The translations under genes were made by a program, and so were the position numbers. Positions 1 through 10,257 of a stretch of DNA of 64,000 bases are shown in pieces. Within the stretch, counting starts at the first letter, position 1. The number at the start of each line of letters is the position of its first letter. Below the pieces are notes generated by a model. The model had not been told where the DNA came from and did no database searches. It saw only the letters and a list, made by a program, of their open reading frames with translations. The stretch lies in assembly GCA_017590115.1 (NCBI GenBank), contig JAGGNK010003336.1:682001-746000 (forward strand). Direction: 5' to 3'. Source of the stretch: Montifringilla adamsi. Its lineage: Eukaryota; Chordata; Aves; Passeriformes; Passeridae.

Positions 1-1426
1 AGAGCAACCTCTGATTGCCATGCTCCTCTCTTGTTTGGTCACAAAATGCATTGCTCTCAGTGCATGAAAAGGGGTAAAATCTCAGAGTTCACAGCTTCCT
101 CAGAGTATTTGTTTATTTGTTATAGCAGTCTGACTACACTAAATTACTTAGACTATGCCCTTGCAGTAAAGAATAATTTTAGTTTTGTTAAATAACAAAA
201 TAGCACGGAAGCACTTGGCTTCCTTTTTGAAATACATGTTAGAAGGAAATGGTAGAGGATTCACATTGATAATTCATTATATCAATGTGGCAGGCTTCTA
301 GTAAGGAAAGATAAATAATTTTAATGAAAATGCAGTGACAGAAAAATAAACAAATAGAATGGAACTTTGCATGGAATATGGTCAGTGCAGGACCTGTGTC
401 GTGCTGCTGTCCTCAGCACAAGGGCAGGTGAATTCAGAGCCCTGTGACTGGCACTGGGCAGTGCATTGTGCTGATAACGATGCTCTCTGTCCTCATTTCA
501 CATCTGGATGTAGTTTGTAATGGATGAAACACAGAGGTGCACCCACAAATGCATTCCACGTATTCCTCCAAATGATGGAATCCCAAACCAGGACTTGTAA
601 GCCCAGAATGAGTGGCCAGGGAGCACAGTGGAACACAGGAGTTTGCGCTTGTAGAGCTTCACCTGCACTGGGTGGGGTGCTGCCCATTAATCTGAGGGCT
701 AACGACCCCACAGGACATTTGGAGTGGCAATTATTTGAATTCACAGAGCTGGGAGCTGGCAGAGAACTGCTGTTTGCCTGTTCCCATCCATGCAGACACG
801 CCTCAGATTTTCAGCCTTGATCTTAGGGAAGAAAGAGAGGAGGGATCCCACTGTTCATGAGCTCCTGTGAAATCCTCTGCTGAGCTCAGTTTGATTTCCC
901 ATGGAGAGCCACCCACCAGTGGGGAAACAGTAGACACAAACACATACAATCACAGTGCTAAAATACAAAATTGTGTGTATTCTTTTAGTAAATATGTGTA
1001 TCTGAATAAACTGAAGAAAAAATATGATTAGAAATCTGCATTCTTGCAAGACCCATCTGCTGTCTAAAGTTGGGATATTTTAGATTTGCAAGGCATTAAA
1101 AGATTTTAAGATTAGAAGACTTTAAGAAAGCAGATGGCTTCATCCTATTTAATTTAATTAAATTTATTTAGTATGAAAAAGGGAGAAAGCTAACTGTCTC
1201 CAGCATAAAAGCTCTTTAAATGCATTAGTTCCTGAGAGGTCTGCAATCTGAACACAGCCTCTGTGCTTTTTAGATGAATTAGATATTGCCTTCCTTCTGC
1301 CTTATAAATTGTGAGGCAGAATAGCTTCTGAAGTTCCTTTTAATACAGGAGGATGCTCAGGCATCCAGTCTTACATTGCAAGTACATTACTATGGAACAG
1401 TAAAAGTGTAATTCAGAACAATTTCT
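1..1426. other. Unassigned unique DNA, no gene seen
   Basis: AT-rich, CpG-poor sequence. The overlapping open frames at 493-820 on both strands are short, have no recognisable domain, and are not joined to convincing splice signals. A short AT run lies near 1146-1170. I see no repeat family here. Confidence 0.5.
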
Positions 1427-1531
1427 CATTCATGTTGTCTATTAATGTCCTTGGCCATCTAGAAGATCTACTTAGCAATGAAAAAAAAATCATCTGAGAT
1501 CTATGTGCTAGAAACATCTCCTTTCTTTCAG
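1427..1531 (+). repeat. Unidentified repeat, copy A of an inverted pair
   Basis: About 105 bp that matches, in reverse complement, the segment at 2263-2374. Shared blocks include TATTAATGTC, GGCCATCT, CTACTTAGCAATGAAAAAAA and an ATCTCC..TTTCAG end. By eye, identity is roughly 75-80 percent, with a few-base insertion in the A tract of copy B. The two copies point inward, like long terminal inverted repeats of a ~950 bp element. They could also be two independent insertions of one old repeat family. I do not recognise the family. Confidence 0.7.
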
Positions 1532-2262
1532 CTTTTTCGTGTCAGTTTTTATCCAAGATAACTGTAGGACTTACAGATCCTGCCTTTTAGAAATGTTTTC
1601 TCCTGCTTATCCCCAGATTTACTAATGCTGCTAAGATTAAAAGAACACATGCAATCTCGTGTTTGAACCACAGGCAGGTAGTAATAAAGCATATACTTTC
1701 ATAGATATTATATTTTAAAGCTCTTTAAGCAATGATGAGTTTCACACCTTCCGTGCTAGTCTGTTACAGTGTTTAATTATCCAGAACAATTTAGAACAAA
1801 AATCACTACACTTGGCCTCATTAATGTAAGGCAAAGCAGAGCTTTTTTAAGCAACCCCCAGACAGGATTTGTAAACATCAACTTCATTTTTATTTGGTAC
1901 AAAGCACATTAACAGCAGCAGCAGAGAGAGAGCTAAAATTTTACAAGCAGAGAATTAATCACAGCGGGTGATGACAGGCTGGTAAAGTGTCTCATTAGGA
2001 AAAGAATAACAAGGAGTTTAATAGAGAGCCAGCTTTTTGTGAGGATAATGACCTGGGTTTTCAGAAGGTATTGGTGATTTGGGAATGCCTTAGTTCTGAT
2101 ATCAATTCCAAACACCTCGTTTTCAGCAGAAGCTTCAAACCTTTCCCTGCAAGTGCTTTAAAGCACTTTGAGGGTGAGCACCCCAAAGCCAATAGACTCT
2201 TTTATCCTTCCCAGGCAAAATTTTTTCCTAGACCACCTAGGTCCACAATCTTCAGGAGACTT
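1532..2262. other. Interior between the two inverted repeat arms
   Basis: No transposase-like frame is visible between the arms. If the arms are transposon termini, this is a non-autonomous or gutted element. The segment contains the enhancer-like stretch listed separately at 1880-2075, which argues that at least part is ordinary unique DNA. Confidence 0.4.
1880..2075. promoter_or_regulatory. Candidate conserved non-coding element
   Basis: Complex, non-repetitive AT-rich DNA with closely spaced TAAT-type and related motifs (AGAATTAATCACAG, TCTCATTAGG, AGTTTAATAGAG). Open frames are broken and there is no repeat signature. The call is by appearance only, and conservation cannot be measured here. 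Confidence 0.25.
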
Positions 2263-2374
2263 CTGAAATGAAGGAGATATTTCTGTACATGGATGTCAGT
2301 TGATTTTTTTCTTTTTTTTTCATTGCTAAGTAGGTCTTTGAGATGGCCTAAGACATTAATAACCCACATGAATA
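2263..2374 (-). repeat. Unidentified repeat, copy B of an inverted pair
   Basis: Reverse-complement partner of 1427-1531. Read on the minus strand it runs from a TATTCATG start through TATTAATGTC, GGCCATCT and CTACTTAGCAATG, an A-rich tract, and an ATCTCCTTCATTTCAG end. Similarity fades beyond both ends. No convincing target-site duplication flanks the pair. Confidence 0.7.
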
Positions 2375-3910
2375 AACAACATGGTTTATGGGGCAGATTT
2401 GCAGCTGATGTGAAACACCACAGCCCCAGATGATGCAGGCAGAGCAGTGCCAATTTGGGCAGTGGAGATCTGCCCCAACCATGAACCCCCTGCAGCAGGA
2501 AAAGGACAAATCAGTGTAAGGAAAAGCTCTGTGTCCTGGGAAAAGCTACAAACACCCCCTCTGCCTCAATCAGCCACCCACCACCAGACAGGATTTTGGA
2601 AATGCTTTATTCCTTGCTTGCAGCAACCATAACTAACTCAAGATCTCCTCTGGAAAAGGGCATCATAAACCCAGCTGGCAGGAGCAGGAGACAGGAGCAT
2701 AAAAGACAAGAACAAGCTGTAACTTGAATCGACAGGTTGGAAAGTGGAAGATAGCAGAAGAAATTCTGATGGTTTTTAGCTGTTTGGAGGACAAGGCAGG
2801 AGTTTTACAGAGTGTGCTGGGTAGTTTACTCTTGTGCAGTATAACTAATCTCTTCAAACATATTATTTGTAAAAGCACTTTTTTCCCCACTTTTTAAGCT
2901 TTTGCAATACATTTAAATGCATTATTTTGTTTAGGGGTTGCTCTCATGAGTGCCTTTTCCTCAGCTACTGAGCATATAATTTATGTAACCTTGTAACACC
3001 ATATATTGCAGGTAGGCATTTTATGGCATAATTTATTTATATTTTACTGTTGCTGTGTGCAATAATGAGGTTTCTGCTGCTTTCAATTTCATTCATTAGA
3101 GCAGGCAGGACAATGGGCAAAAAATCATCATAACCAAGGGCTGAAAACACAGTAAGAATTTCAGCAAAGCCTCATTTGTAGAGGCCCTTACCATACCTAC
3201 ATGTTAGTAGACCTTGTAAACAACATAGGAAGAAGAATGCACAGAAAAACAATAACTCATGATATAACAAAATGAAAAAACTTATTAATGAAGTGAAGGA
3301 TTGTCTGTTGGTGCAAGAAAGAATTTTTTTTTCTTCTGATGCTTGCTACCCTCACCACTGACATCACAGGGAGAATTTTAATGCCCACCCCTAATCTATT
3401 GAAGTCACATTGACAAGATTTTTAGTGTTAGCTATATAGCCAAATTATTTCTAGATATTCAGTGCACAATAAATCTACTTAGGGTGCTTTGTTCTGATGA
3501 ACTCATTTAAATGTATTATATTAAAAAATTACATTTCCAGAGGCTTCTCTAGACATTTCTTAATCGGTTGTCATGGTGATGTCACTGATTACAGTTTTTA
3601 ATGTCCCATTTGAAGATTATGCACTACTTAATGATCCAAAAAGTAGGTCTAATTTCTTTAGAGAGAAAGAAAAAAAACCAACCCTTTTCACAGAATGAAT
3701 TCCACAGGTTACTCATAATACAGAATAATGAAAAAATGAAAATGTTACAATGTAAAGAAAGATTTGGTTAAGATTATAGGCCAAGAACATGTTCTACACC
3801 AAGAAGCTTTTTAATAAACATAGCAAAAGAATTTTAAAAAGTTACAATAACTAAAAATGTGGAAATGGATGAGGGTAAAGTGACACCATGATATTTTTAT
3901 GAAAATCCTT
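2375..3910. other. Unassigned unique DNA, no gene seen
   Basis: AT-rich with short homopolymers. No frame over about 75 codons, no splice pair delimiting an open frame, and no recognisable repeat. The stretch 3400-3640 is especially AT-rich and non-repetitive. Confidence 0.5.
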
Positions 3911-4297
3911 TGCTAGGATTTTTTTCTTATTTTAGCTGGGAAGCCTCAGAAAAGAAACAATATTGTAAACAATAACTGTCTGGTGGCTGTGGAATGTGGT
4001 CTGGAGGTTGTTTACCAACAGGTGCATCTTTGGTGGGTCTCATGTGAGTTGTTTCTACTTAATGACCAATCAAAGATCCAGCTGTATTGAACACTCTGAG
4101 AGTCACAAGTTTTTGTTATCATTACATTCTTTTCTTTCCTAGTTTTTTGATAGATCTTTTCTCTTTATTCTTTTTAGTATAGTTTTAGTAGAGCATTTTA
4201 ATATAATATAATATCATAATATATTAAATCAACTTTTTAAAACATGGAATTAAGATTCTCATCTCTTCCCTTATCCTGGGACCCTCAAACACAACCA
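3911..4297 (+). mobile_element. Endogenous retrovirus LTR (solo), approximate ends
   Basis: The ordered content is LTR-like. There is a GGGAAGCCTCAG block near the 5' side, a CCAAT-type box in the sequence TTAATGACCAATCA, an AT-rich stretch with ATTAAA (4224-4229) as a polyadenylation-type signal, and a terminal segment TCTCATCTCTTCCC with TCCTGGGACCC. This arrangement resembles a common songbird ERV LTR family; the family assignment is from memory and inference. I found no target-site duplication, so both ends are uncertain by tens of bases. No internal retroviral coding sequence follows. Confidence 0.65.
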
Positions 4298-7284
4298 TAG
4301 GTAAAGAACACCTAAACCATCCTTGTGCAGTCTTCAACTCTCTTTGCAATAACAAAACAGTAATGATCTGGAGAACATGAGAGATTATTTTGTGTTTTAA
4401 AGGAGTTGTGACATTCTCAGCTCCTGGTTGCACTGTCCATCTGATTTAGGCGGCTTTGCAAACTGCAGCAGAGTTCTAGCTGGGAGCTCAGTTTCAGCTT
4501 CTCCTGAGCATATTCCACATTCAGAGGGGAAAAAGCCCCAAAAACTCGTTACCTTTCTGTTTCAGACAACTTTTCTCATCCTTAAAGGGTTAAACCTCAT
4601 TGTGGTAGATCTCGAAATTTAAACATGGCTTTCCTGAGCAGTTACTGAAATTTCCAGAGGTCTTGCTGTAGATTTGGCCTTTTTTATCCTCTACTTTTCT
4701 AGGTGTCCTAGCCTGTAACATCCCTCCCATCCACGTTCCTCCTGTCCCTCCAGCCTGGAACATGACAAATTAACAGCTTGGTCACTCAGAACAATTCAAC
4801 TGGATTCCAGTCAGCTCAGCTTCAGCCAGCTGATCTCTTCCCAAGCCAGAACCTGCCTGAGGTGAGTCCAGGATAAATCCCCTTAAATTTGTGTAACGGG
4901 GGCCCCGAGTCCTCAGCAAGAGCTGGTTCTGGCAGCCCATGCTCTACTTTACAGTTGTAAAACTTTAATTCTTAGGCTGATTTGTGGCACACTGAAGTCA
5001 AGGACTTAGAAGAGTGAGCTGTTTGTTTACTAGTAAAGGAATTGTAAAAAGCGTGGAGGGAAGAGGGGAGGGAGAGAATGCGGGATAACAGGGGAAAAAT
5101 TAAATTACAGGGAAAAAATACACCACCATTCACATTATGGGATTATCCATCTTTGTCTAAGGCTGGGTTTGCAGAAATATTTACACACTTAAATCTCATT
5201 CCTGCTGAAGAGAATTAGGTATCTAATACTTTGATTTCTGGTGAATAAAATACTGCTTTATCTTCTGAAAAATCCTTTTTTTTTTTTTTTTTAATATCTA
5301 TTTAGAAAAGTCTTTTGATCAAGGTTATTTTTAAAAATTTTTTTGGCAGAATTCAGTTTTCTGTACCTATTAAAACTTCTAAATGTGACAAGGGTCAGAA
5401 CACAAGGAATAATAAATATTTGCCCTGTGGCAGAAAGCAGCAAAAGGGAACATAGGGAAAGTTGAGGATTTTCACAGACACGAAGAAAGTTCCATAGGTC
5501 AAGGACTTCATTCACAGTGCAATGAAAACAGCTTTGGTTTCGTTTGGAAAATAACCATCTTCTGGTTTTGTTTTTTTTCCCAGACAATAGAGGTCTCATA
5601 AAATATGAAAGAATGAAAAAAATCTTTCAAAAAAATGTGCTTTGTTCATTGACAGAGGGACAGATTTTGAGGGAAAAAAATATACTGTGAATATAGTGTA
5701 AAAAATATGGTGTGAAAAACCAAAATCAAACCCCAAAGAACTTCCAAACCAATATTTTTTTTGGGGGGGTGGGGGGATTTTTTCATGATATTTGAACTAG
5801 GTTTATCTGATCCCTGCTGTGACAGCATAGAGAAATGATTCCTCTGTCTTGCTCACAAAACATTGTCAAATACCCCAATACTGATTCAGTGTTTAGTTGT
5901 TTTACTGACATTTGCTGCTAAGGATTAATTTTACTTTGTTCAGGCCTAATTTTACCTCATCATCCATTACTTTAATGTCTGGCAGCAAGTATAACATGTG
6001 TTAATGAAAACAACCAAATCTCCACAGAGATAACTGTTCTGATGACCTCTGGGAGGTTTATTCATCCACAATAGGTATAAGCACTTTGTAAGAGCAAAGG
6101 ATGATACCACAAATGTCTTTAAAGATCCATTAGAAGGGAGTGAGCACAGGAAAACTTATAAAGGTTGCGTGATCTGAAGGTGATTACACACATGCTAAAG
6201 CAGCCAGAACGTTCTGGTGCTTCACTGCAGCCAAAAATACTATGCTCATGCTTGGCACATAATGAAGTTTGGACTGTGGAAAAAAAATGGTTTTATTCAG
6301 CACGAAAGTTAAAGATAAAACCCTACAGAACTGAGCCTAATTGTCCTTTGAGGTATTTCTTAAGGTCAAAGCTGTACTTGATGGTAATTATAGTTCCCTA
6401 CTCATGAAATCTTTGCAATGGTACTAAAAAGCAATACCAAAACCTCCTGAGCTTTTACTGGCTTTGCTGCAGAGAGAAATAATGTTTCCTCTTTCTTTTC
6501 AGTAAATAATGCTAATTTAAAAGGTCATTGTGTTTTAGTTTTCCTGTGGTGGTTATAACTGCAATTAAACCCATATCAGTCAAAATAAATTATTCAGAAA
6601 AGTCTGAAAGAAAATAGTGAGAAGTAGTACAGAAACAAATGGCCATTTTGATCAGGAGACCAACCTCCTTAGAATCCCAGTTTAAAAATGAGCCACTACT
6701 TTTACAAAAGGCAGACATCCTTTTTTGAAAAACACCTTCCTCATAAAGTAGTTCCTTCATTCCTTAGCAGTGAGAAAAAGTTTCACATACCTTTGTGTGC
6801 TCCTGCAAAAAAATTGCATGTTTTCTGTAGTGCAGGATCTGCTTGAGCAATGGCCCTTTTGAAAAAGAAAATAAATACAATGCCATAAAACAAGCCTCAG
6901 TTTCCAGCCTCCCTAGTGCTCACTATCTAGAAAGCAAACAAGAACAGAAAAAGCAGCCAAAGCCCAAGTGTCCCATTCTGTGTTTCTCTTGGTGACCACT
7001 TAGGCCTGACAGACTGGGACTTCCAGGCTCTGACAACTTATCTTCCTTTGTTTTAAGACCTCAGCTCTGCTGCTGTGCTTCCAGCCTGAAGTTTGCATAA
7101 ATTCACACTCTGTCTCTGTCTCCTCTCCCCTCTCAGCCTGCTTCTCCAGGCTGCTCTGAGCTGTGGTGGCTGTGCAGCTCCAGAGTGATGCTGGATTGCT
7201 GTCAGACTCAGCAGCCTGGGCTGCAGATCCCTCCTGCCTTCCCTCCTTCCATCCCTCAGCTTCCTGTCTCTGGCAGCTCATCGT
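4298..7284. other. Unassigned DNA with homopolymer tracts, no gene seen
   Basis: Contains a 17-base T run at 5276-5292 and a T8-G7-TGG-type run near 5752-5780. An exon-like interval at 4703-4861 has an acceptor-like pyrimidine tract and a GTGAGT donor, but all three frames contain stops, so it cannot be a coding exon. The frames at 7000-7281 are short and unrecognised. Confidence 0.5.
5276..5292 (+). repeat. Poly(T) tract, 17 bases
   Basis: Uninterrupted T run, read directly from the sequence. No attached retroposon body was recognised. Confidence 0.95.
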
Positions 7285-7756
7285 TGTGGGAAATGGATTT
7301 GTGGAGAGTTCTCAGAGCCTGGCAGAAGGCTCGCATCGTATGCATCTGTATGAAAACTTTGAGATAAGAAATGATGACTTAGAGATACCATGGAATAGGA
7401 CAGACATTGCTGAGAGAGAAGTGGAGCTAGAAACAAGTTTCAAAGGATGGCCTTGCAGATAGGACTGGATACTTTGGAGAAATAGAACTGTGAAAGATGC
7501 ATTGTAGTGGGACTCATGAGGGGTAATTTTAGGTGATTGGCTTTAAAGCATTTACAGCATGGTGGGGCAAAAGCTGATGGGCCAAGAAAGGCTTATAGTG
7601 CATTGTAATTAGGAAATAGTTGGATTCTGATTGTGATGGCCTGAATTATAACACCCATATTGTCTCAGCCTTCACATGAGACTGAAAATGGAATAAAAGT
7701 TTTTAAAAGGCCTCTCGTTGCCCCATCTCTGGGTCAGAAAAGGGCATTGTCTGACA
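7285..7756 (+). mobile_element. Endogenous retrovirus LTR-like segment (solo)
   Basis: A ~470 bp segment starting TGTGGGAAATGG and ending CTGACA (TG...CA form). It contains a TATAA-type box (AATTATAACACCC, about 7645-7657), an AATAAA signal (7692-7697) and then a short pyrimidine-rich tail with TTGCCCCATCTCTGGGTCAG. This layout and wording resemble a songbird ERV LTR family; the assignment is inference. No flanking duplication was found, so the ends, the 5' one especially, are tentative. No internal gag or pol sequence adjoins it. Confidence 0.55.
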
Positions 7757-9196
7757 CAACATGGTCTCCCAGGTTTCCTCAGCATCATTGCTTCTCCTTG
7801 GGGTCTATGTTCTTCTAATCAGCCCGTGGAAGCTCAAAGGTATTTCTGTTCCAGTTACTTTTGGGAGGATGTTTTGGACTGAGCACGTTTCTCAGGGTAT
7901 ACACCCCTCGACATTGTTAAAGAAAGGAATATCTGTAAGGTTCATCAATAACTAAGTTTTAAGTCATCTCACTCCTTTGGCCTAATTTGACATAATGCTT
8001 TCTCTTATTTTAGGTTTTATTTATACTTGTGATCTGAGAAATCACAGTGTTCCAATTGGCCTCTCTGGGAATTGCTCACCAATGCTTCTTTTCTTGGACA
8101 AACTTAAACATTTCTTCTGAGGAAATGTTCAGTTTTTACATCTGTATAATCCTACCTTGGGAAGTTCATAAAAAACTCTGGCTTAGCCTCACTTCTTTCA
8201 ATGGCTGGAATTTTTCTGAGGAAAGGCAATTCCTATATGAATAAGAGAAATTTTTAATGGTGAGAAACAAAATAAAAGTGTTATTAAAGTGCACAGGAGC
8301 ACTATAATTTAAATGCTTTCTCTCTTCATGACAACAGACTGCATGTTATTTCTTTGTTACCATTTACATGCCCTAACTGCAGTCTCTCATTTGTTCACAA
8401 TAATGAACATTTATGCTCAGACAATAGCTTGTTTAGGCCAAATATAGGTCATTACACTTATTTGAAGTATTCATTGCTGTCTGGCATTATATGCTGACCT
8501 TTTCTTTCTCAGATGAAATAATTTCATACTAACTTATGCAATTCTTCCTCCTGTTTTTGGGGTTTTTTTTAATTCCTTCAGTCAATGGATAGACACTTAA
8601 TTCAGGGTTGTAGACAGACTGGTGTGCATTAATACCGACGGTGAAGTGATTAGCCCTTCAAATTGCCATAAAATATGCTAAACCAAGTATACTTTTTTGT
8701 AATTGAATTTCAGAAAATATCATAGTCTTATATAGCTACAGTTTAACAGCAAAATACACAGTACAAAGGTGATTTTCCCTCTAAACTGGATACTTTTTCC
8801 ATACTGGCATTTAATTTGATTAATGTTTACATTAACAGCAATTTATTGGTCACTTGCTCAGCAGAAGCTTTCCAAAGAGACATTATATATGTTAATGTGT
8901 TGCTACTTACATCCCCATAAAACATACACAGATTACAAATTGGAAAATATAGGACCAATTAACACTGATCAGCAGATGTGTATACTGATGTGGTATATTG
9001 AGAAAATCTGATTTTCAGCTCCATTTAGTCAGAATCAACATGCTGACCATCATTTTGAAGAATGCCTGAGTAAATTTTAAAACACATCATCAGAGGCCTT
9101 ATTCATATATTCAGCTTTGTTTTTCTCTAAATCTAAAATATATGATAGTGTGGTTTAAATTTAAGGTCTATTCTGCCCTGGATTTGAAAATTAAAC
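7757..9196. other. Unassigned AT-rich unique DNA
   Basis: No gene or repeat recognised. The stretch 8610-8800 is complex AT-rich DNA that could be regulatory but carries no decisive motif. Confidence 0.45.
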
Positions 9197-9428
9197 AATC
9201 ATAGAATAGCCTGGGTTGGAAGGGACCTTAAAATCCATCCCACCCTGCCATGGCAGGAACACCTTGCACTGTCCCAGGCTGCTCCCAGCCCCAGTGTCCA
9301 ACCTGGCCTTGGGCACTGCCAGGGATCCAGGGGCAGCCACAGCTGCTCTGGGCACCCTGGGCCAGGGCCTGCCCACCCTGCCAGGGAACAACTCCTTTCT
9401 AATGTCTGACCTAAATCAATTAGACTCT
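9197..9428 (-). mobile_element. CR1 LINE 3' end
   Basis: The plus strand starts AATCATAGAATAGCCTGGG followed by TTGGAAGGGACCTTAAA, the reverse complement of the canonical avian CR1 3' terminus, so the element lies on the minus strand with its tail at 9197. It continues through the CR1 3' untranslated region to about 9428 (CTTTCTAATGTCTGACC block). It is 5'-truncated, as most CR1 copies are. It belongs to the same subfamily as the 3' part of the copy at 58980-59572, in opposite orientation. Confidence 0.93.
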
Positions 9429-9799
9429 GTGTAAGTAAAGATACAGTGGTAAAACAATCCAAGGATGATATTCAGACAGCCCCAAAAAATACATTTCTGT
9501 ATAGATGAAAACTGAAATGTCCCCCTTTTTTACGCATTGTTCTTAGATATTTTTATTGTGATGAGGAGATATGATAAGAAAGAAATTACAGCAGAGCTAA
9601 AATTAAGGAAAACCTTTAAGGCAATGAATGTGTTTAGAGATCATTATCTGTCTGGTACAATATAGCTTCCACTTCTGCTGGAGGAAATGCATCACATAAA
9701 CCCCCACTTTATTCCAGTTTTGCACAAGTGCATTCCCACCCAAGTGCACCACATGCCAGCGGGCAGCCACACACACTCAGGCTGATGAGAAGGGTTGGG
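9429..9799. other. Unassigned DNA between CR1 and LTR
   Basis: No gene or known repeat seen. Confidence 0.5.
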
Positions 9800-9803
9800 A
9801 GAG
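9800..9803. repeat. LTR target-site duplication, left copy (AGAG)
   Basis: AGAG directly precedes the LTR start and is matched by AGAG at 10254-10257 directly after its end. Confidence 0.7.
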
Positions 9804-10253
9804 TGATGCCTTGAGAGGCTGCCCTAGAACAGAGGCTGAACAAAGCTAAAGAATAAAGTAGGGATTTATTAGAAGGCCTCAATGGATCCACCTTGGGCAG
9901 CACAAGAGCCCAGCCAGGGCTGCACCCAAGATGGACCAAAATGGTCACAAAATGCACGACCAGGGTCTCACATTTTATAAGTTCTGGTCCATTTACATTT
10001 TGGAGTTAATTGTCCAATTAATTGTCCAATTAATTGTCCAAATGTTCCAATCCATGAAGTTCCATCCTTCTTGTTTTTCTCTTTTCAGTTATGCTCTTGG
10101 GCCTGAGATTTGGATCATTTGTCCTTGGTCCCCAGCTAGAGCAGGAATTGTTTTGTCTCATTGCTCTGTGATGAGAGCTAATATGAAGCCCAGACCCACA
10201 CACTAGAGCAGTACAGAATCTGAAAATTATAAAAGCTAAAACCTGAGGCATCA
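9804..10253 (-). mobile_element. Solo endogenous retrovirus LTR, 450 bp
   Basis: The ends are perfect 7 bp inverted repeats, TGATGCC at 9804-9810 and GGCATCA at 10247-10253, flanked by a 4 bp duplication AGAG. Orientation is inferred as minus. On that strand a TATAAAA box lies at about 9973-9979, AATAAA follows at about 9863-9870, and then a short U5. A plus-strand AATAAA and a plus-strand TATAAAA also occur, so orientation is not certain. A 4 bp duplication fits gammaretrovirus-like (class I) ERVs. It is a solo LTR because no internal region or second LTR is present. U3 contains a 12 bp tandem triplication (10006-10041). Confidence 0.85.
10006..10041. repeat. 12 bp tandem repeat, three exact copies, inside LTR U3
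   Basis: Three exact copies of TTAATTGTCCAA at 10006-10017, 10018-10029 and 10030-10041. It lies about 30 bp upstream of the minus-strand TATA box, where retroviral enhancer repeats usually sit. Confidence 0.95.
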
Positions 10254-10257
10254 AGAG
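10254..10257. repeat. LTR target-site duplication, right copy (AGAG)
   Basis: Matches 9800-9803. Confidence 0.7.
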
